A stretch of DNA of 64,000 bases, taken from the NCBI RefSeq assembly GCF_015097055.1, contig NZ_AP023366.1, positions 2,879,001 through 2,943,000 on the forward strand. Direction: 5' to 3'. The number at the start of each line of letters is the position of its first letter. Within the stretch, counting starts at the first letter, position 1. This document shows positions 54,849 through 63,519 of this stretch, one piece after another. A program made the position numbers and the translations under genes. Below the pieces are notes generated by a model that saw only the letters and a program-made list of their open reading frames with translations, searched no databases and was not told where the DNA came from. Origin of the DNA: Effusibacillus dendaii. Its GTDB lineage: Bacteria > Bacillota > Bacilli > Tumebacillales > Effusibacillaceae.

Positions 54849-55508
54849 ATGGAATTGTTAAACGGGCAACAGCAGGAAGGCGTTTTTAAGGCAATATTTG
54901 AACGAAGGGATATCAGGCAGTTTAATTCCAAACCTATACCCAAGGAGAAATTAAAGAAAATTTTACTGGCGGGTCATCATGCCCCTTCGGTCGGATTTAT
55001 GCAACCTTGGGATTTTATAATTGTTGAATCACACCAAATAAAAGAGAAACTATCTGAAATATGTAAAAAAGAAGTAGAAGCACTGGCGATTCATTATGAG
55101 GATGAGCGAAAAGCAAAGTTTCTTTCTTTAAAGGTAGAGGGTATTAAAGAGGCGCCTATTACGATATGTGTAACATGTGATCCGACCCGGGGAGGAGGTC
55201 ATGTATTAGGACGTAATTCAATTCCTGAAACGGACATACTTTCCGTTGCATGTTGTATCCAAAATATGTGGTTGGCAGCTTATGCTGAAGGTATTGCAAT
55301 GGGGTGGGTAAGTTTTTATAAAAAGCATGATGTGCGCCAGATTCTTAATATTCCACCGCATGTTGACCCCGTGGCACTTTTATCTTTAGGATTTACTGAC
55401 AACTATCCAGATGCACCCATCTTAGAAAAAGTAAATTGGGAAAAAAGATTACATCTGAGTAATCTAATCCATCTTGATAAATGGGATAACATGTCTAATT
55501 CACTGTGA
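54849..55508 (+). CDS. bluB: 5,6-Dimethylbenzimidazole synthase (BluB)
   Basis: Oxygen-dependent conversion of FMNH2 to the B12 lower ligand DMB. 219-residue nitroreductase-fold protein: IFERRDIRQFNSKPIPKEKL, then LAGHHAPSVGFMQPWDFIIV (BluB has APSVGxMQPWxF), GRNSIPETDILSVACCIQNM, and EGIAMGWVSFYKKHDV, all BluB-like. ATG 54849 with GGAGGG just upstream is the likely start; the longer frame would run through the terminator. The riboswitch upstream independently supports a cobalamin role. Confidence 0.9.
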   Translation: MELLNGQQQEGVFKAIFERRDIRQFNSKPIPKEKLKKILLAGHHAPSVGFMQPWDFIIVESHQIKEKLSEICKKEVEALAIHYEDERKAKFLSLKVEGIKEAPITICVTCDPTRGGGHVLGRNSIPETDILSVACCIQNMWLAAYAEGIAMGWVSFYKKHDVRQILNIPPHVDPVALLSLGFTDNYPDAPILEKVNWEKRLHLSNLIHLDKWDNMSNSL

Positions 55509-55548
55509 GGTATATGGTCGTCAGCAATCAATATGCGAAATGGGGGCT

Positions 55549-56277
55549 TCATGAGTGACTTTCCTTTCCAATTTCAATTCGAGTTCGACCATTAAAGCGT
55601 TCAATTTTAAACTTCCATCCCATTTCTTCGGCTCGTTCCCTCATCATTCGAAGTTCGTAACGAGAGGGATCACTAAAAGGATCTCCTGTAAAACCTTGTC
55701 CATCATCTTCGATTATCAGGTACCAACCTGATTTTTCTCTTAGAAAAAAATGCATACATGATGAGCGTTAGCATGTTTACGAACATTCATCAAAGCCTCA
55801 CGAAGACATGAGGAAACCTCTACCTTTTCCCTTGATGAAAAAAGTTCTTCTTCAAAATCCCGTTTAACGGATACGGGTAAACCCGTCTCTTTTTCAAGGT
55901 CTTGTATCATGTCTTCTACGGTTTTGGTCCACGGCAAGGAATCACAAGATGGCGGAAAACGCAAATTGGTTATAGCTTGCCTTACGTCGTCATGCACACG
56001 CCGGACAGTATCTCGAAGCCCTTGATAACGATCTCCGATAGGAGGGAGTTCGCTCTGCTCAAGTAGATGCATTTTTACAGATAGCAAAAATAAAGATTGG
56101 GCGATACCATCCTGCAGTTCTCTCGCAATTCTCTCCCTTTCGAGCAATCTGGTTTTATCCGCGCGCTCCCGATTCAATTCCTCCTGCATATATTCCATTT
56201 TCGAAAAAAAGCTTTATGGTTAATAACAGGGTGACTGCTAATACGATAAGGGCGGATAACCAGTTCCCGGTATCCAT
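55549..56277 (-). pseudogene. DesK/NarX-type sensor histidine kinase, degenerate
   Basis: Starts at ATG 56277 with a membrane helix (LSALIVLAVTLLLTIKLF), shifts frame in a T run near 56210, continues as a HisKA_3 region and CLREALMNVRKHANAHH (N box), shifts again near 55750, then IEDDGQGFTGDPFSDPS (G box) to 55549. Besides two frameshifts, the phospho-accepting His is replaced: IARELQDGIAQSLF, where the family has RELHDG. No response regulator gene is adjacent. Confidence 0.85.
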
Positions 56278-56517
56278 GGAGATATAAGGATATAAATATT
56301 CATGCCTGACAAATTCCCATATTTAATCAATCTGTATGACATACTTTTTCCTCCCTATTCACATTCTCATACAAAGAAGCATCACAAATATAGCTCAGAT
56401 AGGCCATTTTCAATCACAATTAAATTTTGATAACCTGAAAGGGTCGATCAAATCGAAACAGGGGAACTTATAAGAAGACATTGATACTACATACTTTTAC
56501 AGCAAAGGGGAATTAAA

Positions 56518-56916
56518 ATGAGAACATTCCAACGCTCACTGATTGCCATTTTGGTTTTATCTGCACTGCTGGCAACAAACGGCTGCAGCACGAATCAGCA
56601 GCCAAAGTCAGCCACTCCCATTCAAGTCACGTTTCAACCGCAACCTGCTTCACCCGTAAAAGCCGGGCAACCGGTTACATTGTCCGTTTTTGTGAAACAG
56701 GATGAAAAAGCGGTTACAGACGCATCCGATGTGAAATTTGAAATCTGGAAAGAACATCGCGAAGAAAGTCAAATGCTCGATGCAACAAAAGGATCATCCG
56801 GCGAATATTACGTGAAACATGTGTTTTCCGATGCAGGTACTTACCATGTGATGTATCACGTCACGGCAAGAGACCAACATTCTATGAAGGACATGAAGAT
56901 TGACGTTGTAAAGTAG
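56518..56916 (+). CDS. YtkA-like lipoprotein
   Basis: 132 residues. Lipoprotein signal with lipobox LLATNGC, Cys near residue 23, then a beta-sandwich YtkA-like domain (PIQVTFQPQPASPVKAGQPV, FEIWKEHREESQM, GTYHVMYHVTARDQHSM). Such proteins accompany Sco1 and copper genes, as here, where Sco1 and CopD-like pseudogenes follow within 35 bp. ATG 56518 follows AAAGGGG. The only intact member of this unit. Confidence 0.82.
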   Translation: MRTFQRSLIAILVLSALLATNGCSTNQQPKSATPIQVTFQPQPASPVKAGQPVTLSVFVKQDEKAVTDASDVKFEIWKEHREESQMLDATKGSSGEYYVKHVFSDAGTYHVMYHVTARDQHSMKDMKIDVVK

Positions 56917-56949
56917 GACCATCTTCAGGGGAAAGGAGTTCGTTTTTTA

Positions 56950-57373
56950 ATGCGGGGAAACCATGCACGAATTGCGAACAAACGAATTTTGACCCTCATC
57001 ATTGTTATTCTTAGCCTCGCATTTGCAGGCGGCCTGGCTTATTGGATTGCGTGGGGATTCACGCGGCTGCCCGTGGTCAACGCGGCGCCCAACTGGACGT
57101 TGCAAAATATTAACGGACAGCGGCAATCGTTTCAGGATCTCGCGCCAAAAGTCAAACTGGTGGAGTTTATCTACCTGAACTGTCCGGATATTTGCCCGAC
57201 TACCACGATCAATATGGTATCGATCTAGGAACAGTTGAAAAAACGCCACCTGTTCGGAAACAAAACGGAATTTGTCACCATTACGTTTGACCCAACACGG
57301 GATACACCGGCCAATCTGAAAAATTACGGCAACAAGCTGAAGGTCGATTGGAGCGGATGTGGAGAGGTTTTTT
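56950..57373 (+). pseudogene. Sco1/SenC copper-chaperone protein, nonsense mutation
   Basis: N-terminal membrane anchor (LTLIIVILSLAFAGGLAYWI), then NWTLQNINGQRQSFQDL and the copper-binding CPDICP motif. An in-frame TAG at 57226-57228 interrupts; reading on gives EQLKKRHLFGNKTEFVTITF, DPTRDTPANLKNYGNKL and then garbled sequence to TAG 57371-57373, so the C-terminal His region is missing. Sco1 helps assemble the CuA site of cytochrome oxidase. Confidence 0.88.
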
Positions 57374-57801
57374 AGAACAGCTGCCACTGCAAATGGGTCA
57401 CAAGTAAGAGTGGAACGGATGATCTTTACGGGTGGGGCTGTCCTCTTTCTTGTTTTGGATGCTACGCAAATCTATTTGTTGGCACAAAAACTGAGCGGCA
57501 ACTCATCTGAACTCGCAGGAATAGGAATGCAGATTTTCTCAAGCACTTTACTGGGAACCATCAGCTGGATGCGTCCTGTGATTGTAGCAGGGCTGTTGAT
57601 TCTCACTTTGTTACCGCGACAACAAAGCGTGTTAATAAGGGGAGCAAACTGGTTCTGACTTTTGGATTGCTCCTTACCTTCCCGTTGACTGGACACGCCA
57701 TTTGCGGCAACCAGGAGCTTGTTGTCCCGATATTGTCCGATAAATCACATGGACTAACTTTTACCAAGCTAGGCACAACTTGCCGGTGCAAGCCCGCTTG
57801 A
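57359..57801 (+). pseudogene. CopD-like copper-resistance membrane protein fragment
   Basis: Hydrophobic helices RMIFTGGAVLFLVLDATQIY and GTISWMRPVIVAGLLILTLL, frameshift near 57640, then KLVLTFGLLLTFPLTGHAI and NQELVVPILSDKSHGL before a stop at 57799-57801. Pattern resembles the C-terminal half of CopD/YcnJ-type proteins. Both ends are truncated. Completes a decayed copper-related unit after YtkA and Sco1. Confidence 0.7.
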
Positions 57802-57809
57802 CAAAAGGA

Positions 57810-57852
57810 CAACCCTTCTCCAATTTAACATCAGAGAAGGGTTGCATTGGTT
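57810..57852. terminator. Bidirectional terminator
   Basis: CAACCCTTCTC (57810-57820) / GAGAAGGGTTG (57834-57844), followed by GGTTTTTT on the + strand and TCCTTTT on the - strand. Separates the copper pseudogenes from hxlB. Confidence 0.8.
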
Positions 57853-57866
57853 TTTTACTATTTACT

Positions 57867-58424
57867 CTATTCAAGATTGGCATGTCTGCCAAACATGGTG
57901 TTGGAGTCCAATCCCTTTTTCTCCATAAACCTTAATATCACAGCATCGTAGAATAATAATAGGGTTTGTTCAAACAAGGAACCCATTGGTTGTATGGTTT
58001 TGTGCACGCTATCCGCCTGATCTTTTGGTGAACCGGGCAATTTAATTGTGAAATCCGCCAATTTGCCAATCGTCGATTCAGGAAAAATCGTTACAGCCGC
58101 CACAGTTCCACCTAAGCTTTTGGCTTTTTCAGCCATGGAAACCAGACTTTTCGTTTCTCCTGAACCCGATCCAATGATCAAAATGTCACCTTTTTCGAAG
58201 TTTGGGGTAATGGTTTCTCCAATTACATACGAATCCAGGCCCATATGCATCATTCTCATCGCGAAGGACTTGGCCATAAACCCGGAGCGACCTGCGCCAG
58301 CCACAAAGATTTTCTTTGCTTGAAGAATCCCATCTGCCAGTTTTTCAGCTTCGTCATCTGCCAGTAAGTCAATTGCCCGACTCAACTCTTTTATGATTTC
58401 AGCAAAGTAGTGAGTAGTCTGCAT
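57867..58424 (-). CDS. hxlB: 6-Phospho-3-hexuloisomerase
   Basis: Second RuMP-pathway enzyme: converts D-arabino-3-hexulose 6-phosphate to fructose 6-phosphate. 185-residue SIS-domain protein: FVAGAGRSGFMAKSFAMRMM near 36, SGSGETKSLVSMAEKAKSLG near 80, and KQPD-like KDQADSVHKTIQPMGSLFEQ near 130, which is characteristic of PHI. The C-terminus ends N-T-M-F-G-R-H-A-N-L-E as in Bacillus HxlB. Lies 9 bp after hxlA on the same strand. Confidence 0.96.
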   Translation of the reverse strand: MQTTHYFAEIIKELSRAIDLLADDEAEKLADGILQAKKIFVAGAGRSGFMAKSFAMRMMHMGLDSYVIGETITPNFEKGDILIIGSGSGETKSLVSMAEKAKSLGGTVAAVTIFPESTIGKLADFTIKLPGSPKDQADSVHKTIQPMGSLFEQTLLLFYDAVILRFMEKKGLDSNTMFGRHANLE

Positions 58425-58433
58425 AATTGTCGT

Positions 58434-59066
58434 TTACCCTTGTTTGATCAATTTTTGCATTTCAGCAGCTGCGGCTCTTCTATCTTGTTGAGCGGTTATA
58501 CCGCCGCCTACAATCACCAGATCGGGTTGTGCATTAACAACTTCTGGCAATGTATCCAATTTAATGCCGCCTGCAATTGCAGTTTTAGCATTTTTTACAA
58601 TACGTTTAATAGTTTGGAGGTCTTCAAAAGAATTTTTTCCAACTGCTTGCAGGTCGTAGCCCGTATGCACACAGATGTAGTCTACACCTAACTCATCGAC
58701 TTCTTTAGCTCGTTGTTCCAAATTCTTAACAGCGATCATGTCAACTAGGATTTTCTTGCCTTGTTTTTTAGCTTCTTCCACTGCCCCTTTGATGGTCATG
58801 TCTTCAGCCGCACCAAGGATCGTAATGATATCTGCGCCAGCCTCAGACGCTTTCATTACTTCATATCCAGCCGCATCCATTACTTTCAGGTCTGCGAGTA
58901 CTTTCAAGTTCGGAAATGCTGCCTTCATTTCTTTAACGGCTTTAAGCCCTTCGTTAATAACAACCGGGGTACCGATTTCTACGATATCGATATACGGTTC
59001 AACTTCTTTCACCAGTGCAATGCCTTCCGGAATGTTAACGAGGTCTAACGCTAATTGAAGTTCCAC
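58434..59066 (-). CDS. hxlA: 3-Hexulose-6-phosphate synthase
   Basis: Fixes formaldehyde onto ribulose 5-phosphate. 210 residues, OMP-decarboxylase superfamily barrel: MELQLALDLVNIPEGIAL at the start, VLADLKVMDAAGYEVMKASE near 55 with the D-x-K-x-x-D catalytic motif, ICVHTGYDLQAVGKNSFEDL near 130 and AIAGGIKLDTLPEV near 165. First gene of hxlAB; the operator-like sequence at 59214-59257 lies 148 bp upstream, and hxlR is divergent. Confidence 0.97.
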   Translation of the reverse strand: MELQLALDLVNIPEGIALVKEVEPYIDIVEIGTPVVINEGLKAVKEMKAAFPNLKVLADLKVMDAAGYEVMKASEAGADIITILGAAEDMTIKGAVEEAKKQGKKILVDMIAVKNLEQRAKEVDELGVDYICVHTGYDLQAVGKNSFEDLQTIKRIVKNAKTAIAGGIKLDTLPEVVNAQPDLVIVGGGITAQQDRRAAAAEMQKLIKQG

Positions 59067-59213
59067 GAATTCTCCGCCCCTTTTTAACTATTTTATACAA
59101 ACGTAGTTCTTTTTTCGGTGAGTCCATTTAGTATTATGATGAACTTGTCCAAAAAATTCTTTGTTTGTATTGGTCTATCACATCGGTTATTTTAGATGCA
59201 AACTCCCGAGATT

Positions 59214-59257
59214 AGAAGTACGAACTTTTTTGTAAGGTAGTAACAAAAAGTATACTT
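59214..59257 (-). promoter_or_regulatory. Candidate HxlR operator upstream of hxlAB
   Basis: Reads AAGTATACTTTTTGTTACTA then CCTTACAAAAAAGTTCGTAC then TTCT toward hxlA. It matches the sequence at 59848-59891 upstream of zwf at 33 of 44 positions with no gap. Two palindrome-like subsites: AAGTATACTT and AAGTTCGTACTT. Confidence 0.75.
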
Positions 59258-59376
59258 AGAAGAAAGATTCATCTATAATCTAATAAGGATATGAACAAGA
59301 GTTTGGAAGGGGGTGATGTTTTGTAAGATAGTGAAAAAGATACCATAGGTTTTAATTAGACATGGAGGTGAAACGA

Positions 59377-59739
59377 GTGGGACGTTTTCATGATAAAAGA
59401 TTTAACTGTGAAAAAGAATTGACTCTTTCTGTAATTGGCGGAAAGTGGAAGATGATTATTTTGTGGCATTTAGGAAAAAGTGGCACAAAGCGATTTAGTG
59501 AATTGAAAGCCCTCCTTCCGGGTATTACACAGAAAATGCTTATTAACCAGTTGCGGGAATTGGAAGAAGACCTTATTGTACATCGCGAAGTTTATCCCGT
59601 TGTTCCGCCTAAAGTTGAATATTCATTGACAGAACAAGGGAAAACCCTGATGCCGATTCTCGATTCGATGTATGAATGGGGTAAAAACTATATGACAACA
59701 GTCATGCAGGACGAGGATAAAAGAATAAAGACCATATAA
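59377..59739 (+). CDS. hxlR: Formaldehyde-responsive transcriptional activator HxlR
   Basis: 120-residue winged-helix (HxlR/MarR-like) regulator: [40 protein letters not shown] (recognition helix region), [20 protein letters not shown] (wing). GTG 59377, 6 bp after GGAGGTG, places Cys and Lys at residues 11 and 13, exactly the pair that formaldehyde links in B. subtilis HxlR; the ATG at 59362 lies too close to the ribosome site. Divergent from hxlAB with operators on both sides. Confidence 0.95.
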   Translation: MGRFHDKRFNCEKELTLSVIGGKWKMIILWHLGKSGTKRFSELKALLPGITQKMLINQLRELEEDLIVHREVYPVVPPKVEYSLTEQGKTLMPILDSMYEWGKNYMTTVMQDEDKRIKTI

Positions 59740-59792
59740 ACATGTATGGAAATTAAAACAAGCACCGGTAATACTTGGCCACATATTTTAGA

Positions 59793-59835
59793 AACAACGT
59801 GCGGAACCTTAGAAGAAGAGCACGTTGTTTTTTTC
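59793..59835 (+). terminator. Terminator after hxlR
   Basis: AACAACGTGC (59793-59802) / GCACGTTGTT (59820-59829), followed by TTTTT. Isolates hxlR from zwf, so zwf needs its own promoter. Confidence 0.9.
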
Positions 59836-59845
59836 GTTTGTCCCT

Positions 59846-59904
59846 CATAGTATACTTTTTTATACTATGTAACATAAAAGTACATACTTGCTCCTTGTTA
59901 TAAT
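59846..59904 (+). promoter_or_regulatory. zwf promoter with candidate HxlR operator
   Basis: CATAGTATA (59846-59854) / TATACTATG (59861-59869) palindrome plus AAAGTACATACTT (59877-59889) form the same 44-bp pattern (59848-59891) as upstream of hxlA. A perfect -10 TATAAT follows at 59899-59904 with no good -35, fitting an activator-dependent promoter. Confidence 0.75.
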
Positions 59905-60062
59905 ATGTCTAATAATATCCCCATCAACGCTAACCATAGATTTGGCGGATTGCATTAAAGAAGATAAAGGAAGTCAATCCATACAAGTGTTAAGGTTAGC
60001 CGATCAATTTCTCACATTTTTGTGCTTTTGAAAAAATGTTTGAATAAATGGAGGGGTTAAAA

Positions 60063-61550
60063 ATGGAATCTATGACCTTTGTGTTATTTGGAGCAACCGG
60101 TGACCTAGCAAAAAGAAAAATATTCCCAGCACTATACAATCTATTTTCCGATGACAAATTACCTCCTGTATACTCAGTTGTTGGTATAGGGAGAAAAGAA
60201 TTCACAGATGTTGAATTCAAAACATTTATAGAACAATCTTTACAAACCTTTTCCAGACGCAAACCGGAAGACAATTCGAAGTTGGAATCTTTTCTTCGTA
60301 CCTTCCGTTATTGTCGCTTAGATGTAACAGAAAAAGAAGGGTACCAATCTTTGTTGAAAAAAATACAAGAGCGAGAACAGGAATTCGGTATCCCTGAAAA
60401 TCGAATGTTTTATCTCTCTGTTGCACCGGAGTTCTTTGATGTGATTGCTTTGAATATCAAGGAGAGCGGATTAGGTGCAACCAAGGGATGGAAACGTCTG
60501 ATTATCGAAAAACCGTTTGGCCATGATTTGAAGTCAGCTCAGGATTTAAATAATAAACTAAGCCAAGCATTTGAGGAAAATGAAATTTATCGGATTGACC
60601 ATTACCTTGGTAAACCAATGGTACAAAACCTGGAAGCATTAGGATTTGCGAATCCTGTTCTCCGGACTTTGTGGAACAACCAACACATTGCGAATGTCCA
60701 AATAACCGCTAGTGAAACGGTTGGAGTGGAAGAAAGAGCCAGTTATTATGACCACGCAGGAGCGATTCGAGATATGGTGCAAAATCATATGCTGCAAATG
60801 TTGATGATGACTGCCATGCATTTACCAAAACAAATCACTGCCCAGGATATTCGTCATGAAAAGAGAAAAGTGATGGAATCTCTCCGTCCTTTGCAAAAAG
60901 CCGATGTAGGTAACCATGTGGTTCGTGGTCAGTATGGCCCAGGGAAAATTAATGACTATACAGTAATCGGATATAGGGAAGAGCCTGGCGTTGATGTTTC
61001 TTCAATGACAGATACATTTGTTGCTGCCCGTTTATGGATTGATGATCCTTCTTGGGAAGGCGTTCCCTTTTATATCCGTACAGGGAAAAGGATGAGGGAA
61101 AAGTCCACGCGTATTGTCATTGAATTTAAAAATACGGTAAAGGATTTGTATATCGCTCAAAACGAAAGTCCGGTCCCAAATCTTTTGATTATCCAGGTGA
61201 ATCCGCACGAAGGTGTATCTTTGCAATTAAACCGTAAAAACCCTTTAAAAAGTGGGCATATTGAGCCTGTCACTGTCGATTTTACATCTAATACGAAAGA
61301 TGTGCCGGAAGCTTATGAACTGTTACTATTTGATGCTGTGCGGGGAGACTCCACTTTCTTCGCCCATTGGAAGGAAGTTGAATTATCCTGGAAGTGGGTA
61401 CAGCCCGTTTTAGAGGCATTTGAAGAAAACCTCTTACCTCTGCATCAATATCCGGCAGGATCGGATGGTCCGGAAGCGTCACGTCAATTATTGGAAGAGG
61501 ATGGGTTTCAGTGGTGGTTAGATAAAGGCCCTGTTAAGGTTTTGACATAA
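60063..61550 (+). CDS. zwf: Glucose-6-phosphate 1-dehydrogenase
   Basis: Oxidises glucose 6-phosphate to 6-phosphogluconolactone, here the first oxidative step of the dissimilatory RuMP cycle. 495 residues. VLFGATGDLAKRKIFPALYN at the N-terminus (cofactor loop), IIEKPFGHDL near 148, the active-site YRIDHYLGKPMVQNL near 178 with Asp-His, and NHMLQMLMMTAMHLP near 240. ATG 60063 follows GGAGGGG. The base composition is visibly more AT-rich than the 1-13 kb core. Confidence 0.96.
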   Translation: MESMTFVLFGATGDLAKRKIFPALYNLFSDDKLPPVYSVVGIGRKEFTDVEFKTFIEQSLQTFSRRKPEDNSKLESFLRTFRYCRLDVTEKEGYQSLLKKIQEREQEFGIPENRMFYLSVAPEFFDVIALNIKESGLGATKGWKRLIIEKPFGHDLKSAQDLNNKLSQAFEENEIYRIDHYLGKPMVQNLEALGFANPVLRTLWNNQHIANVQITASETVGVEERASYYDHAGAIRDMVQNHMLQMLMMTAMHLPKQITAQDIRHEKRKVMESLRPLQKADVGNHVVRGQYGPGKINDYTVIGYREEPGVDVSSMTDTFVAARLWIDDPSWEGVPFYIRTGKRMREKSTRIVIEFKNTVKDLYIAQNESPVPNLLIIQVNPHEGVSLQLNRKNPLKSGHIEPVTVDFTSNTKDVPEAYELLLFDAVRGDSTFFAHWKEVELSWKWVQPVLEAFEENLLPLHQYPAGSDGPEASRQLLEEDGFQWWLDKGPVKVLT

Positions 61551-61630
61551 CAACAGAAACGTGCTTTAACTGATTTATTTTACGAAAACACGTTCAGAGC
61601 AGCGGTGCGATGTCAAGCCCCCAACTTAAC

Positions 61631-62194
61631 CTAATATTTGTCGTACCCATGCTTTTGGGGGAGGTGCAGCGAAAGAAGGCAACACCAAACTAAGCCCACC
61701 CTGCCTTGAATTCCAGTTATTGCCATTCGGCCACTATTCCGGAAGCAAAGATGGGAGCGATTGCCGGGAATGGAATCCAGCGTTTGCGGCAATCGATACG
61801 AAGAGCGCGCAGCCTTTTGCAAGGAACGGGCGACCGCCTCAGGATCGTCGAACCGGTTCTTGCCGTGCTTCACAAGGAAGTCGACGATAAGACTGGGATT
61901 GAAGAGGTACACGTTCTTACGGCGGACGCCGAAATCAAAGTGACGTTGGATGTACATGGCGGCATGGGTCGAAAAACAGCCCGTGTGCTCAAGGCCGAAG
62001 AGAACTTCTTGCGCGTGGTGTTTCTGCACCAGCTTGGTGATGCGATCCTGAAACTCCAGGATTCCAGGGCGATTGTTGGTGACGGTGAAACGGCTAACAG
62101 GTCGTTTCTCATCGTCCCGGGTCAAACAGCAAACCGAATTGGCTTGGTTGCCTACATCAATTCCGACAAACAGGGGAGAGGGCATGGCAATCAC
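61631..62194 (-). pseudogene. Truncated IS110-family transposase remnant
   Basis: N-terminal part of a RuvC-like transposase: LFVGIDVGNQANSVCCLTRD (first Asp), VLFGLEHTGCFSTHAAMYIQ (Glu), VKHGKNRFDDPEAVARSLQK (Asp region), then unrelated or frameshifted residues to 61631. The C-terminal Tnp_20 half is missing, so it is inactive. The non-coding piece 62195-62530, between this and gnd, may be the element's former end including bridge-RNA sequence. Different subgroup from the element at 23.2-24.5 kb. Confidence 0.85.
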
Positions 62195-62569
62195 CTCCTT
62201 CGGTTGGAATGAAGATGCCTACGACCTTGGGATGTCCCTGGGAAACCCATGAACGACGGCCTTGCGAGCTATTGGAATACACCGGGGGCCATCGGTGCAC
62301 ATGCCTCCCTCTGCGGGAGGTAACGGAACATTCCCTTGGTAGACACCTGCGGCTATTTTCCCAAAGACACCCAAGGTCCTAAACATCTCTAACTGCATTC
62401 AATTGCTAAAGCGATCGCTAGGAAAATGCTCCCGCGCTTCGCTTGGGCTACATCCAGCATGATCAAAATTACTCTATTTAATTTTCAAAGAACAATTTAA
62501 AAGAGCAACTACGTCATGGTTATGTAAACCAAATCGGTGGCTGCTCTTAATATACAAGGAGGCAATACT

Positions 62570-63463
62570 ATGAAAGTCGGATTAATTGGTTTAGGAAAAA
62601 TGGGTTTGAACTTGGGACGGAACTTAATCGATAACCAACACGATGTTGTGGCGTTTGATCTGAATACAGATGCAGTTGAAGAGATGAGAAGATACGGGGC
62701 TACAGGAACATCAAGCTTGCAAGAACTCGTTGAATCTTTGCAAACGCCAAGAATCCTTTGGATTATGGTTCCGCACTCGGTCGTTGATTCAGTTATCCAT
62801 GAGATTACTCCTTTTTTGACCAAAGGAGATATTGTGATTGAAGCTGGGAATTCACACTATAAGGAATCCATTCGTCGTTACAACCAACTACAGGAAGTTG
62901 GAGTGAGCTTTATGGATGTAGGAACCTCTGGCGGGGTGGAAGGTGCCCGAAACGGCGCTTGTTACATGATTGGGGGAGACATCGAAGCTTGGAGTATTGT
63001 GGAGCCAATTTTCCGCGACACATCTGTAGAAAACGGGTATTTATATGCGGGAAAGGCAGGGAGTGGACACTTCTTAAAAATGGTTCATAACGGGATCGAA
63101 TACGGTATGATGGCCGCCATTGGCGAAGGATTTGAAGTGCTAGAAAAAAGCGAGTTTGATTATGACTATGAAAAAGTAGCAAGAGTGTGGAATAACGGTT
63201 CGGTGATTCGGTCATGGCTCATGGACCTGACCGAGCGTGCGTTTTCTAAAGATGCGAAATTGGATGAAATCAAAGGGATAATGCATTCTTCCGGTGAAGG
63301 CAAATGGACGGTTGAGACTGCCTTGGATTTGCAAACGGCTACTCCTGTGATTGCCATGTCCTTATTGATGCGTTATCGTTCCTTAGAAAACGACACCTTC
63401 ACAGGGAAAGTGGTAGCAGCTCTACGCAACGAATTTGGCGGACATGCAGTAGAAAAAAAGTAA
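62570..63463 (+). CDS. gnd: 6-Phosphogluconate dehydrogenase (decarboxylating), short form
   Basis: Converts 6-phosphogluconate to ribulose 5-phosphate and CO2, regenerating the formaldehyde acceptor. 297 residues, the short YqeC/GntZ-like type. KVGLIGLGKMGLNLGRNLID Rossmann loop, VIEAGNSHYKESIRR near 97, MDVGTSGGVEGARNGACYMI near 120, and FLKMVHNGIEYGMMAAIGEG near 172 with the catalytic Lys. Short-form enzymes often prefer NAD. ATG 62570 has AAGGAGG 7 bp upstream. Separated from zwf by the IS110 remnant. Confidence 0.95.
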   Translation: MKVGLIGLGKMGLNLGRNLIDNQHDVVAFDLNTDAVEEMRRYGATGTSSLQELVESLQTPRILWIMVPHSVVDSVIHEITPFLTKGDIVIEAGNSHYKESIRRYNQLQEVGVSFMDVGTSGGVEGARNGACYMIGGDIEAWSIVEPIFRDTSVENGYLYAGKAGSGHFLKMVHNGIEYGMMAAIGEGFEVLEKSEFDYDYEKVARVWNNGSVIRSWLMDLTERAFSKDAKLDEIKGIMHSSGEGKWTVETALDLQTATPVIAMSLLMRYRSLENDTFTGKVVAALRNEFGGHAVEKK

Positions 63464-63519
63464 TGCCAAAAAGATTACACGAATGAATCACGAAAGATTG
63501 AGCGCAGGGAGGAATTTGC

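Noticed and set aside
61706-62212. 168-codon + strand frame between zwf and gnd
   Set aside because: It is the antisense of the truncated IS110 transposase, whose - strand translation carries clear RuvC-like motifs.
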